Below, one piece after another: positions 27,144 to 37,157 of a DNA stretch of 64,000 nucleotides. The stretch is from NCBI GenBank assembly GCA_019720755.1, contig CP081303.1, forward strand, positions 1,364,001 through 1,428,000, read 5' to 3'. The notes under the pieces are model-generated. The model saw only the letters and a list, made by a program, of their open reading frames with translations. It searched no databases and was not told the DNA's origin. This DNA is from Prolixibacteraceae bacterium (GTDB lineage Bacteria > Bacteroidota > Bacteroidia > Bacteroidales > Prolixibacteraceae). Position numbers and translations under genes: made by a program. Every line of letters begins with the position of its first letter. The stretch's first letter is position 1.

Positions 27144-29405
27144 TGATGAATAGAACGATATTAATTATATGTATGATGGCAGTGCTTTTTGCTTGTTCTC
27201 CTCAAAATGAAGAGCAGTCGAAATCCTCCTTAATTTCTTTTGTCGATCCCTTTATTGGAACCGATGGACATGAACATACCTTTCCTGGAGCAACCACTCC
27301 TTTTGGGATGGTACAACTAAGTCCCGATACCCACCTGAAAGGGTGGGAGGCGAGCTCTGGATATTACTATCAGGATAACCATATTTATGGTTTTAGCCAT
27401 AGCCATCTCTCAGGAACAGGGATTGGAGACTTAGGGGATATCTCTATCCTTCCTTTCTCTGGGGCCTATAGTGATACGCTATATGCTACTTTTTCTAAAG
27501 ACAAGGAGAGTGCTTCTCCTGGGTTTTTATCGCGTTTATCTTGATAATTTTCACATCCAAACTTCGCTTACCGCCTCTACTAGAATTGGAGTTCATCAGT
27601 ATCAATACGACAATGCAAAAGAGCGTAAAGTGAAGATCGATTTGGGATTTACACTACAACAAGATTGGGGACATAAACCCAAAATGAGCGAAATAAAAAT
27701 TGTAAACGATCATACTATTGAAGGGGTAAAACGAACTTCCGGCTGGGCATACGATCACCGTGTCGCTTTCCGCGCAGAGTTTAGCGAACCTTTTGTGAAA
27801 CATGTAGTACATGCTAAGGGTGCGGACAAACAATCAACCTTTGCGGAGGAACGTGATTTGGAACTAGAACTACAATTTGACGAAAGCAATCGTCCGTTGA
27901 CGGTGAAAGTGGCGATCTCTCCTGTCGATGTGGAGGGAGCAGCAAAGAATATGATTGCAGAGGGAACTTCTTGGGACTTCAATGTCTATAAAAAGAAAGC
28001 AGAAATGCTTTGGGAAAAACAGTTGTCCTCCATTCAGATTGAGACCAAAGACCTTTCTGTAAAAAGAGTATTTTATACTGCACTATATCACAGTATGATT
28101 GCACCTTTCATCTATCAAGATGTGGATGGGCGTTTTCTTTCGATGAAGAGAGAGGTGAAAAAAGCAGCCCCAGGACAGACAAACTATAGTGTCTATTCGT
28201 TATGGGATACCTTTCGTGCACTACACCCTTTATTGACAATCATTGAACCAAAACGTAGTAGTGAATTTGCTGCTAATTTGGTTAGAAAAAGTCAGGAGGG
28301 TGGCATTTTACCAAAGTGGCCTCTCGCTTCTAACTATACTGGTACGATGGTAGGATACCCTGCTGTCTCAGTATTGGCTGATGCTGTTGCGAAGAACCTC
28401 TATCATGGAGACCCTAAAGTGCTAATGAATGCAGTGGTGAAGGCTTCTACCTATAGGCCTGAGATCTTAGACTCTATTGTGGAACCAAGAGGGGAGCGTG
28501 TGATGTCGAAACATATCTACTACAAAGAGAAATATGGGATCATCCCTACGGACTCTATCTCGAAGTCGGTATCCAATGGATTAGAGATGTCCTACTATGA
28601 TTGGTGTATCTCTACAATTGCCAAGAACTATGATGCAGAAGATATTGCCAAAGCATATCAAACTAAAGCCGAGTACTATAAAAACTATTTTGATCGTACT
28701 ACTGGCTTTATGCGTGGAAAAAATGCGGACGGGTCATGGCGTACTCCATTCGACCCAAAGTATTCGTCTCATGAGCATAGTGACTATACCGAAGGAAATG
28801 CGTATCAGTGGAGCTTTCTTGCCCCTCATGATCCAAAGGGACTCGTGATGCTCTATGGAGGAGAGGATCGTTTTGAAGCCAAACTAGATACTCTCTTTCA
28901 TACCAGTTCGGAGATATCAGGAAAAGAGGCCTCTGGAGATATTACTGGATTAATAGGACAATATGCCCATGGAAATGAACCAAGTCACCATATGGCTTAT
29001 CTCTATCTATGGACACATGCTCCTTATAAGACTGCTGAGATACTTGACGAGATCATGCACCGCTTCTATCCCGACTCAACTGATGGAATTATCGGCAACG
29101 AGGACTGTGGACAGATGTCAGCATGGTATGTAATGAATGCGCTTGGGTTCTATCAGGTATGCCCTGGAGATCCTGTATACCACCTAGGAAGACCATTGGT
29201 GGATAAAGCATCCATTAAATTGAATAATAAAATGTTCGATATTATCGTTTATAATAATAACTCTAAGAATATCTATATCCAGAAAGTCTTACTGAATGGA
29301 ACGGCGCTTCAAAAGCCCTTCTTTACTCACCAAGATCTGGTAAAAGGTGGAAAAATAGAGTTCTTTATGGGGGATACCCCCAAAGCTTCCCTATCGATGC
29401 TGTAA
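27143..29405 (+). pseudogene. GH92 alpha-mannosidase lipoprotein, frameshifted
   Basis: The first part (27143 or 27146 to 27541) has a lipoprotein signal (MNRTILIICMMAVLFAC) and the GH92 N-terminal motif FVDPFIGTDGHEHTFPGATTPFGM. The second part (frame open to 29405) holds the catalytic domain, with YSLWDTFRALHPL, the conserved GQYAHGNEPSHH and GNEDCGQMSAWYV. GH92 enzymes remove terminal alpha-mannose from N-glycans with Ca2+. The frame changes at a run of five T (27524-27528): with four, GFYRVYLDNF reads straight on. An IS982-like element ends at the start codon, so expression is also doubtful. A sequencing error at the T-run is the alternative to true loss. Confidence 0.9.
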
Positions 29406-29437
29406 ACCAAATTATTTAACCCAACTATCTTGATGCC

Positions 29438-29478
29438 GATGCCGTCTCACAGAGTTTATTTCTCTGGGTTGCGGCATC
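29438..29478 (+). terminator. Probable terminator after the GH92 gene
   Basis: A stem of gatgccg/cggcatc, extended by an inner cagag/ctctg helix, is followed by gtctgttttt. It lies 33 bases after the GH92 stop. Confidence 0.6.
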
Positions 29479-29587
29479 GTCTGTTTTTATATCTACCAAC
29501 CTGTCTCTATTTCGAATTATCGGATCAATCGATATATGATGTGAACTGATCGGAATATAGATTGCTGAGCCTTTCGATATTTAGGTT

Positions 29588-29652
29588 GCTGAGCCCTTCG
29601 ACAAGCTCAGGAACCACTAGTCGAAGTATAGTGACCACTAGTCGAAGTATAG
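29588..29652 (+). repeat. Second REP-like copy (cttcgacaagctcag) with a 21-bp-period direct repeat
   Basis: gctgagcccttcgacaagct is the inverse of the repeat core at 19.7 kb. It is followed by two exact copies of accactagtcgaagtatag (29613-29631 and 29634-29652). It is non-coding. Confidence 0.75.
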
Positions 29653-29741
29653 GTCCTACAGATGAAGTACAGAAATTAATTATCGAAGTAAAATAACCAT
29701 CTTATAATCCCTCGTTTCTCTACCCTTCACATACACCTTCT

Positions 29742-29801
29742 TTACCCTTTGGTTACTCCTAGAGTAACCAAAGGGTAACGGAAGGGTAACCAAAGGGTAA
29801 C
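29742..29801. repeat. 17-bp perfect palindrome plus gggtaac direct repeats
   Basis: ttaccctttggttactc and its exact complement flank a 3-base loop cta (29742-29778). Two more gggtaac units follow to 29801. There is no T-run. This lies in a ~545-base gene-free stretch (29406-29950) with no other recognised feature except the REP-like copy. Confidence 0.65.
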
Positions 29802-29950
29802 TGAAGTACGGAGGAATCTTATGTGATTTTCTGATCATCTACTGTTATTTTCCTGAATAAAACCGTTTTTTGCATTGTCATGGCACTGTCCAAATAAGTG
29901 TATTTGAAAGAGAAAGTACTACCTTTATATGCCGACGTTTCTATAAAGAT

Positions 29951-30520
29951 TTACCAGCCATCATCCCTAAAACATGTCTTCTCTCTAAAAAGAACCTCAA
30001 AAGTGTGGTCTATGACCTGCTTTGTATCGTTAATGTATTTTGATTCTAGTTTGCTCCTTTTGAGACTTAGAAGGACCTTTTCAATTCTACGGGTTTCGTA
30101 GTAAAGGTTGAGTACGCCTAGACTATCCTCTTTGGTTACGGACTGTGAAATATCCTCTAGTTTTATGTTGCATATGGTCACACGGTATTTGGACTCTTTA
30201 AAGTCGATACAGACATGACATCTCAAGCTATTGTATAATAGTGCAGAAGGACAATTCCGTGCGGAAACTCCTGCTCCTAGATGATCGATGAGTACGCCAC
30301 TTATAACAAACCACATTCGGTTGCCTTGGTCATGGACTTTTCTTAGATCCATCGACATCAGCATATTCTCTTTGATGGTCTCTTTCGATTGGGTGGATTG
30401 AAAGACCTTCTGCCAAACAAATTGTCCATCAATAATTGTCCCATAGGACGATTGGGCTGCTCCATTCAAATAGATGGACATGAATAGGGTGAAGAACAAA
30501 CTTCTAAATAGATATCTCAT
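29951..30520 (-). CDS. Secreted DUF4468-like protein
   Basis: This 189-residue protein has a signal peptide (MRYLFRSLFFTLFMSIYLNGAAQ). The body (FVWQKVFQSTQSKETIKENM, CHVCIDFKESKYRVTICNI) resembles the DUF4468 domain of Bacteroidota, a TBP-like fold of unknown function. A second protein of this type, broken by a nonsense codon, is at 45.3 kb. The family assignment is by pattern only. Confidence 0.55.
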   Translation of the reverse strand: MRYLFRSLFFTLFMSIYLNGAAQSSYGTIIDGQFVWQKVFQSTQSKETIKENMLMSMDLRKVHDQGNRMWFVISGVLIDHLGAGVSARNCPSALLYNSLRCHVCIDFKESKYRVTICNIKLEDISQSVTKEDSLGVLNLYYETRRIEKVLLSLKRSKLESKYINDTKQVIDHTFEVLFREKTCFRDDGW

Positions 30521-31068
30521 AGTATATGTTTTTGGTGTGTCATTTTAAATCATCTTATTCTTCCTCCTACGATATGAATAATTATCCTGAGTTGAATGAA
30601 ATGGTTGGTGTCTATTGAATCTTCTTTTTATAGTATAGGATCTTCACCTTGTATATGAGTTAAGAATCTACACGGAATCTATATGGCGGTTCATTCCCTT
30701 GGGATCGGGACCGATAGATAAAATGCAAAATAAACAATATTTAACAATAAGATGTCTATTCCATGGAGTTTTTTAGAGTTCAGAAGTGTCTTATTCTCTC
30801 TTTGGTGTCGTTTTATCGAGAGGTTTCCATGGAATATTAGAGGTAGGTTAGATCTAGTTGATCTGTTTTGCTCTGAAGAAAGGAAGAGGATAGAAGTATT
30901 CTTAAATGAGGCTAATTTTTAGGTTCGAAATCGGATTGCTCTAAGACGAAATCTAACTCAAAATATTTAGAGCTATAATAAGACATAGCTTCAGTCAGAG
31001 TTTGGCTTTCAAGCCAGACTCTGAGTGGATTTAAATAGATTGAGAGGTCTTTATCGACGATCTTTGGT
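30521..31068. other. Intergenic region with one imperfect hairpin
   Basis: No gene is recognised. A 12-bp stem with one mismatch (cagagtttggct / agccagactctg, 30996-31023) lies 45 bases beyond the stop of the minus-strand YobI C-terminal half. It could be a weak terminator, but no T-run accompanies it. Confidence 0.5.
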
Positions 31069-32325
31069 TTAGAGATGCATAATTTCATGTGCCTTGTTTA
31101 TGAGTTCTATTTTGTTGTCTCCCATCTCTTTAAAGGATGAGATAAAGCCGTTTTCTTTGAGTTTCTCTACAATTTGATGGTTCAAAGGGGTATTCTCCCA
31201 TTTGGGTCTTTTTTTAGGCTCTGTCGCTTTGGTGTATGGGTCTCCTAGCTGATTTAAAATGTCGTGGATTTCGTGTTTATTTAAGAGATGCATGTATTGG
31301 TTGAACATCTTTAATCGAATCTCTTGGTCGCTAGTGTTTGTGATAAGATTTAGAATTTGGTCTGAGTTGTTATATTCATTTGTACTCTCTAAAAGAACAT
31401 GACACACGATATCAATGAGTTTGATGTCATCGATACTTTCCAAACAATTTATCAGTTTCATCTTCTGTTCTGAGTGAATCTTTTTAGAGGTTAGAAGTTT
31501 CTTATAAAGCGGGATATCAAAGCTGTACTCGCTGTGTGTTTCGATAAATTCGTGGATATTGTTCTCTACAAAGAGGTTCAAAAGATCAATATCTTCTGTC
31601 TTTTCAAGCTGGTTATAGTGATGTGGATTAAAAGTGATGCTCTGCTGCTCTACAAGGATATAGAGTTTGTCTCTTTCTATTGATTTAAGATCTAAGTCAT
31701 CAAGTCTAAATATGTCGGTATATTCTTTGTATACTGGGTTTGAAAGGGAGTTTGCTTTAAAGATATCCTCTATAAGTGTAGTATTGTATATTTCAGATAA
31801 GTGATCTTCTGTGTCATTGTTTTTTTCTTCTAATAAGGCACTGGCGACATGGGCTTGATTCAACCATTGGACTGCTGTCTCATCCAAACTATTATTTACC
31901 CAATAGTAATATAGGTTGTTCCAACAAGGCTGCACTACGTTATGTTCAAATAATTTGTCTAAAATGGTTTGGTTTTCAAATTCCTCTAGGTCTATGATTT
32001 GTGTGGTTACTTTATCAAGAATTTGGTCTATGGGTATATTCTCTTTATTTTGGTTATAGCACTCTATAAAATATGTAAGGGTATCATCAGACTCTTGTTG
32101 TGGCTGTTTTAGTTTTAAGTATATATTATGGAAATAGTCCTTAATATTGTTATCGATATAGTCTTTTAGTACTTTTTCCCCAAGGTTGGCAATACAGGTG
32201 TAATTCTGTGTTTCATAGCTGTTTTGCAGTGTGCTGTCTTCTTTGGTTATATTGGAGAAAATGAAGAGAAGCATCTCACTATTCAGCTTATAACAGTTGT
32301 TTTTGTAAATATACTCGAAGAGCTT
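31069..32325 (-). pseudogene. C-terminal part of the YobI-like protein, cut off by an in-frame stop
   Basis: Directly after the TAA that ends the NTPase gene (32326-32328) the same frame continues for 418 codons without another stop (KLFEYIYKNNCYKLNSEM...). It contains regular helical segments such as LDKLFEHNVVQPCWNNLYYYWVNN. The first internal Met, at 32274, gives a 401-residue frame. No domain is recognised; the repeating alpha-helical pattern resembles the C-terminal half of large YobI-type proteins. I infer one original ~1,200-residue gene interrupted by a nonsense codon. Translation of this half as a separate protein from 32274 cannot be excluded. Confidence 0.65.
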
Positions 32326-34725
32326 TTAGTTTGAGTTCTCTGTTTTTGTAAGCTCCGAAAATTTGATATCCAGTGCTTCCATAAGATTTATTGCATGATC
32401 ATACTCTATACCACTATCTATAAAATCTTTTTTCTTTTCAATATAGGGTTTTAATTGTTCATCTGATTCCCTGTTTAGCTTCTGAATTAAAGATTTATCT
32501 AATGATGAAATGGTATTTAGATAAGTAACCAAAATGCCATCATCTGTTGTTGTATTCTGAATATCCTTCCATATTCCATAAGAATATTTTTCTACAATAA
32601 TTTGGATAAACCTTTTTTGTTCTACATGGTCTAGGGAGTTAAAAATAGGACCGATGTATTTTTCGAATACATTGTCAGATGTATTATTTGATAACTGCCT
32701 TAATATAAGGTCTAAGCGGTAATCCGTTGAGTCTTCATTTAGTGATAATAGATATAAAATTACTTGTTTGTTTAAAGTCGTTTTATAACAATATTCGTCT
32801 CGTGATATTTTAGAAACTACATTATGAATGCTTTCTTCTGTAAGTTTGTGTTCGAAATTATCTCCTTGTTGAGTCTTGACATTCATTAGAAATGCATGAT
32901 CATTTGTACGTAAGGCACCCTCGTAGAAATATGACATATAGTGAAAGTAGTTTTCATCTATATATCCTTTGCGAAGCATTAATGCGAGAAGCTCTTTTTC
33001 TTTTGATAAATTGGTCGATTCTTTGAAAAGTGTCATTTTCCAACTATCATCTGGGCAAAAACGGATTAGTTTACTTAGGCTTTGGGGTAATGAAAATTGT
33101 ACAAGTAACTCTTTTCGTCGATTTATGTAAGTAGAATATTCATCTATTTCATATTCTATTTCATGAAAATTGATAGTGCAATAGTTTCCGTTTTCTATGT
33201 ACTGCTGATTTCTACAAAATTTCGAGAATTTGTCTTCATTTTTAAGTATCTCCTTAAAATCTATTTTATCTAGATTTTGAAGATTATTGTATCTTCTCAA
33301 TATCGCAAGCAAATATTCTTCGCGGAGTTTCTCTTCTTCTTTTGCAATGTATTTTGATTCATCATATACAAATGGCCCTGAATATTCATTTTCATCGATA
33401 GACCAATTAATTAGCTCCTGTTTTTGAATTTCAAATATTTGATACAATAGCCCTCTGTTTTCTTGATCAAGTGTATACTGATTCGGGAATATATTTTTAT
33501 AGACGATAATACTAAAGATATACTGAGACTGTTTTTGATCGTGTTTTGGGTTTATTGAAGTATTGTATATAATAAATTCATTGACGATATTTTTCAAAAG
33601 TCGTAGGTCATGGATAAAGATTGAAATATCGTTGATATAGTCGTTGCTTAAAATTTCTAAATCCTTTTCGTCCTCTTTTGAGGGAAGGAGCTCTCTAAGC
33701 TTATCTCCAGAGTTGCTTGTGTTTATAATGGGTATTATCGGTAAGATAAAGTCAAAGAATTTGGTTCGATGTAGTGTCTCTTTAAAGAGGTCGTCTCGAA
33801 GTGCATAGATGAAGATCACTCTTTGTGAAACCGAAGGGGCATTGTTAATCATTAGGTTCACCTCTCTAAGTTTTGTAAATAGAGAGAGATTATCAAAACG
33901 ATCCAAATCTTCAATAACTACATACTTTTTCTTCTCGTTTGCATCAAAGAAGTAGATGAGCTCCTCAATATATTTGTTTAGAACAGAGTTTCCTGACAAT
34001 TCCACCTCTGTTGATTTAAAGCTTAGTTTTTTAAGGTTGGTAATATGGCATAGGGTGATAAGCTTTTGGAAGATAAAGTAACATCCTCCAATAAATAAAC
34101 CGAATAATACAAAATGGATAATAGAAGCAAACCACAATATCGAAGAAAAGAAATTTTGAAACCCATCTGCTGAAATTGCGAGGAAGTTTTGTTTCAATAG
34201 GCGTATGATGTCGTGGATGAAAGGTAGAGAGAACAACCAGCACAGAACTCCGACAATTACGCGACGAATATGTTTGATATTTTTTATTTGTTTGAACTTA
34301 GAGAATGGGAGGTCTTTATGGGAAAACTGATAGAATATCTGTTGTAAGATATGTTCTTCAATCTCTGTTTGTGTATATTTTTTTTCTTCGGATGTTTCAC
34401 AAAAATTGGCTAAGGAGAGGAAGAGACATTCTGATTTCATAATATTGAAATCATTCTTCTCTTTGTCGTTATAGCTTTCGTTCTTTGAGTCATTTGGGCT
34501 GATTTTAGGAATATTCTTACTGCTATCTTTTTCTTGATTATCACATATTATCGCTTTTAGAATAGAGCTCTTTCCAGAACCATACGATCCAGTGATTGCA
34601 ATGTTTTTGACATCATTTTGTTTGATAGCCCATAGGAGCGCATTTTTATATTGTGCTGCAATCTTTTCATCCGATATGGGTGAAAGGGTATTGAAATAGT
34701 CGGTTGTTTTGTTGTTTATACTCAT
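32326..34725 (-). CDS. YobI-family membrane P-loop NTPase (N-terminal 799 residues)
   Basis: The protein begins with the YobI-type opening (NTLSPISDEKIAAQYKNALLWAI) and a Walker A motif GSYGSGKS at residues 46-53. Two membrane helices lie between about 150 and 215 (VIVGVLCWLFSLPFIHDII, FASIIHFVLFGLFIGGCYFIF), and Walker B is in KKYVVIEDLDRFDN (about 265-278). The topology places the ATPase in the cytoplasm, comparable to KAP-type NTPases. YobI-like NTPases are suspected conflict or defence proteins, but no activity is established. The gene ends at a TAA after which the same frame continues (see next-door entry), so it may be a truncated product. Confidence 0.85.
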   Translation of the reverse strand: MSINNKTTDYFNTLSPISDEKIAAQYKNALLWAIKQNDVKNIAITGSYGSGKSSILKAIICDNQEKDSSKNIPKISPNDSKNESYNDKEKNDFNIMKSECLFLSLANFCETSEEKKYTQTEIEEHILQQIFYQFSHKDLPFSKFKQIKNIKHIRRVIVGVLCWLFSLPFIHDIIRLLKQNFLAISADGFQNFFSSILWFASIIHFVLFGLFIGGCYFIFQKLITLCHITNLKKLSFKSTEVELSGNSVLNKYIEELIYFFDANEKKKYVVIEDLDRFDNLSLFTKLREVNLMINNAPSVSQRVIFIYALRDDLFKETLHRTKFFDFILPIIPIINTSNSGDKLRELLPSKEDEKDLEILSNDYINDISIFIHDLRLLKNIVNEFIIYNTSINPKHDQKQSQYIFSIIVYKNIFPNQYTLDQENRGLLYQIFEIQKQELINWSIDENEYSGPFVYDESKYIAKEEEKLREEYLLAILRRYNNLQNLDKIDFKEILKNEDKFSKFCRNQQYIENGNYCTINFHEIEYEIDEYSTYINRRKELLVQFSLPQSLSKLIRFCPDDSWKMTLFKESTNLSKEKELLALMLRKGYIDENYFHYMSYFYEGALRTNDHAFLMNVKTQQGDNFEHKLTEESIHNVVSKISRDEYCYKTTLNKQVILYLLSLNEDSTDYRLDLILRQLSNNTSDNVFEKYIGPIFNSLDHVEQKRFIQIIVEKYSYGIWKDIQNTTTDDGILVTYLNTISSLDKSLIQKLNRESDEQLKPYIEKKKDFIDSGIEYDHAINLMEALDIKFSELTKTENSN

Positions 34726-35014
34726 GTAAAGAGGGAAAGGGTGATACGGTAATTAATTTAGCATAAATATAGTAATTTATTTCTGCATAAAATGTGTGGT
34801 TATAAAATCTCTTGATCAGATTTTATAAGCTTCTTAGAGGCTCTTTATTGGAGGTTGTTTGTGAAGTAGTCTTGATTTGTTTGTGGCTTTTATCTGTTTC
34901 TATTTATTTTTGTTCCAAACTATATATGAACGCGTAAAGCTGTTTTTCTAACCTACATTTTGAATGACTTTTTATTTTGTTTGGACACAAAATAAGATTT
35001 CTCTCAAAATTCTT

Positions 35015-35371
35015 ATGAAATATTATTTGTCTTTTTTATTGCTATTGATCCTAACAATAGGAGCTCACTCTCAAGAGCTTGATAAGTTTGAAGTGGTGGA
35101 TTATACTTTCACTTTAAGTAATGGGGATATCGAAAAAGGATTGGAGATTGTCGGGTATCATGGCACCTATCCAACGGATGGGTTTGTTATTCCTGATGAG
35201 ATTGAAGGGAAACCTGTTTTTAGGTGTAAATCCCCAAAAAAAGAGTTGGTTCTTCCAAGTAGACTGCGTGTGATTGGAAAAAGAGCTATTTCTTCTTGTA
35301 GTAAATTGCAGGAGTCTTACGTCTGCCAGACTCCTTCATTACCATTGGGGACTATGTTTTGTGGCTCTTAA
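35015..35371 (+). pseudogene. BspA-like leucine-rich-repeat protein, N-terminal relic
   Basis: The start at 35015 gives a signal peptide (MKYYLSFLLLLILTIGAHSQ), followed by a BspA-type opening (GFVIPDEIEGKPVF) and the beginning of an LRR_5 repeat (LVLPSRLRVIGKRAISSCSKLQ). At about 35312-35316 the LRR pattern moves to another frame, where VLRLPDSFITIGDYV continues the repeat. The pattern is lost near 35365, at the edge of the next gene. It is a truncated, frameshifted remnant of a secreted LRR protein. Confidence 0.7.
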
Positions 35372-35731
35372 TTATAATGCCTCGTCTTCATGGGCAACAT
35401 ATACCCATGCTTGGGTTCCAGATTGAAATGGAGCCAATATTCTTTGGTAGTCGCTAACCTCATATTTATCGGTCTCCTCTAGTTCGGATTGGGTAATCTC
35501 AAATATGGTTCCCTCAATAAAGTCTTCCTTTTTTCCTGTCTTCACAGCAATAGGATGGTATTCTTTCCCACTTTTCTCAATTACCTCTTGGCTGGTGATC
35601 TTAAGTTTGTCCAGTTTGTATCCTGGAAGGATGTCTTTGGTTCCTGTTAAAAGACGTCCATAGGTCTCTATTTGCACTCTATCCAGTTGCAAGGTGCCGT
35701 ATGAGAATAGTCGATGTTTGTTGTTTTCCAT
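35372..35731 (-). CDS. Gamma-glutamylcyclotransferase (GGCT/AIG2-like) family protein
   Basis: This ~119-residue protein has the family motif FSYGTLQ close to the N terminus and a Glu in the core (FIEGTIFEI, where the catalytic acidic residue lies). LDKYEVSDY-like residues (ETDKYEVSDYQ) and the terminal TQAWVYV strand are also typical. GGCT-like enzymes cyclise gamma-glutamyl groups. I chose the Met at 35731 because it directly precedes the conserved strand; the frame runs 27 bases further upstream to another possible start. Confidence 0.85.
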   Translation of the reverse strand: MENNKHRLFSYGTLQLDRVQIETYGRLLTGTKDILPGYKLDKLKITSQEVIEKSGKEYHPIAVKTGKKEDFIEGTIFEITQSELEETDKYEVSDYQRILAPFQSGTQAWVYVAHEDEAL

Positions 35732-36000
35732 CCGCGTAAATGATTTATAAAGGTGCATGTTCTCTTTTGTATCGATTATGCAAAGATTGAAATTTTTGAG
35801 GTGGGAGGAAAGTATTCAGAATAAAAATAGTGTGCCTTCCAATTCAACCACTGCTTCTAATCTACTTTTTCTGTAATCAAAAAATGAATCCTTTATGCAC
35901 GGGAAGAGAAAGTAGATGTATGGAATGACTAACAAATGGTTCTTTATGAAGTGCTTAGTATTAGTATCCAATATTTATCACTTTATTCCACATTTAGATT

Positions 36001-36984
36001 CTAGGAAAAGGATTTGCGATATTGCATAGGTGCCACCCCAAACCTACGTTTGAAAGCTGTAGAAAAGTGGGAAGCATATTCGTATCCACATAGATTTGCG
36101 ATCTCTACTATAGAACGATCTCTATCTTTGAGATAGGTTAGTGCAAGTTCCATTTTGTAATCGAACAGATATCCAAATATCGTATTTTCAAAGACCTCTT
36201 TAAACCCATATTTTAGTTTCTTTTCATTGGTTCCTACGGTGGAGGCTAGCTCTTTTATGGTTGGGGGATTGTTCAAATTAGACAATAAAATATCTTTTGC
36301 TTCATGTATCTTATCAATATCCCCTTTCCTATGGATAGAACGGTGGGGATGGTTATCGCTCTGCAATTGGATAGAGAGGATTTCCATTATTTTAGATTCT
36401 ATATATAGATTCTGAACATTTCCCATTAAATGCGACTGTTTGATCTGTTTTATTAGATGCTGTATCTCTAGAGATATGTTGCAGTGTCTCTTTTGATAAG
36501 TAAAAGTTTCTCCTTTGCAGTATCTTGTGTAGCATTTTTCTAATAATTCAGGATACCTATTAACAAGTAGTTTCAGATATTCTGGATGGAATACGATGCT
36601 AAACGACTCCATATATTGGTCTTTGTTGAAAAAGGTAGAGCTGTTGCTTTGTGGACCCAATGACCAAAGATTATGGCTGTTTGAGTCAATATCGGAAGTG
36701 TGTCCTTCGAGAGTATACTCAGAACATCCCTGAAGCATGAAATGGGTTGCGAATAGTGGAGATTCATTAAAACCACTGATTTTAATATCCTCTTTGAATA
36801 CACCACTCCATTGTGTGATGCTAAATCCTTGAAAGTTTTTCAGTATATAGTTTACATCTCCGATCTGATCGTGGATACTTTCTGAAGGACAACCTAGATT
36901 CCCCTCCTTCAGCGTAATCGTTGCGCTTCTCTCCATGGTAACTTCGGAAAGATCGTCTTCATTAATTTTAATATAGTAGCTCAT
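36001..36984 (-). CDS. AraC-family transcriptional regulator (PchR-like)
   Basis: The protein has 327 residues, with an N-terminal sensing part (about 1-210) and a C-terminal double helix-turn-helix (about 228-325). The latter shows TIKELASTVGTNEKKLKYGFKEVF in the first and SIVEIANLCGYEYASHFSTAFKRRFGVAP in the second helix pair. The SxxxLKxGFKExF style is typical of PchR/siderophore-type AraC regulators. It is divergent from a TonB receptor gene 173 bases away, which it probably activates in response to its siderophore or metal complex (inference). Confidence 0.88.
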   Translation of the reverse strand: MSYYIKINEDDLSEVTMERSATITLKEGNLGCPSESIHDQIGDVNYILKNFQGFSITQWSGVFKEDIKISGFNESPLFATHFMLQGCSEYTLEGHTSDIDSNSHNLWSLGPQSNSSTFFNKDQYMESFSIVFHPEYLKLLVNRYPELLEKCYTRYCKGETFTYQKRHCNISLEIQHLIKQIKQSHLMGNVQNLYIESKIMEILSIQLQSDNHPHRSIHRKGDIDKIHEAKDILLSNLNNPPTIKELASTVGTNEKKLKYGFKEVFENTIFGYLFDYKMELALTYLKDRDRSIVEIANLCGYEYASHFSTAFKRRFGVAPMQYRKSFS

Positions 36985-37157
36985 TCTATTTGCCCTTCTC
37001 GTATAATTTATAGTTCGTGATATTTAAGATTGATTAACTTATAGTGGCGTAGTTTTGCATCTGTTTAGTTTTAGTCTTAATTAAAAGTAAAAGTATTGTC
37101 TCATTATAGTAGTGCCAATACCCATTTATAGGGATTAATATGTCAAGTTGAAAGAGA

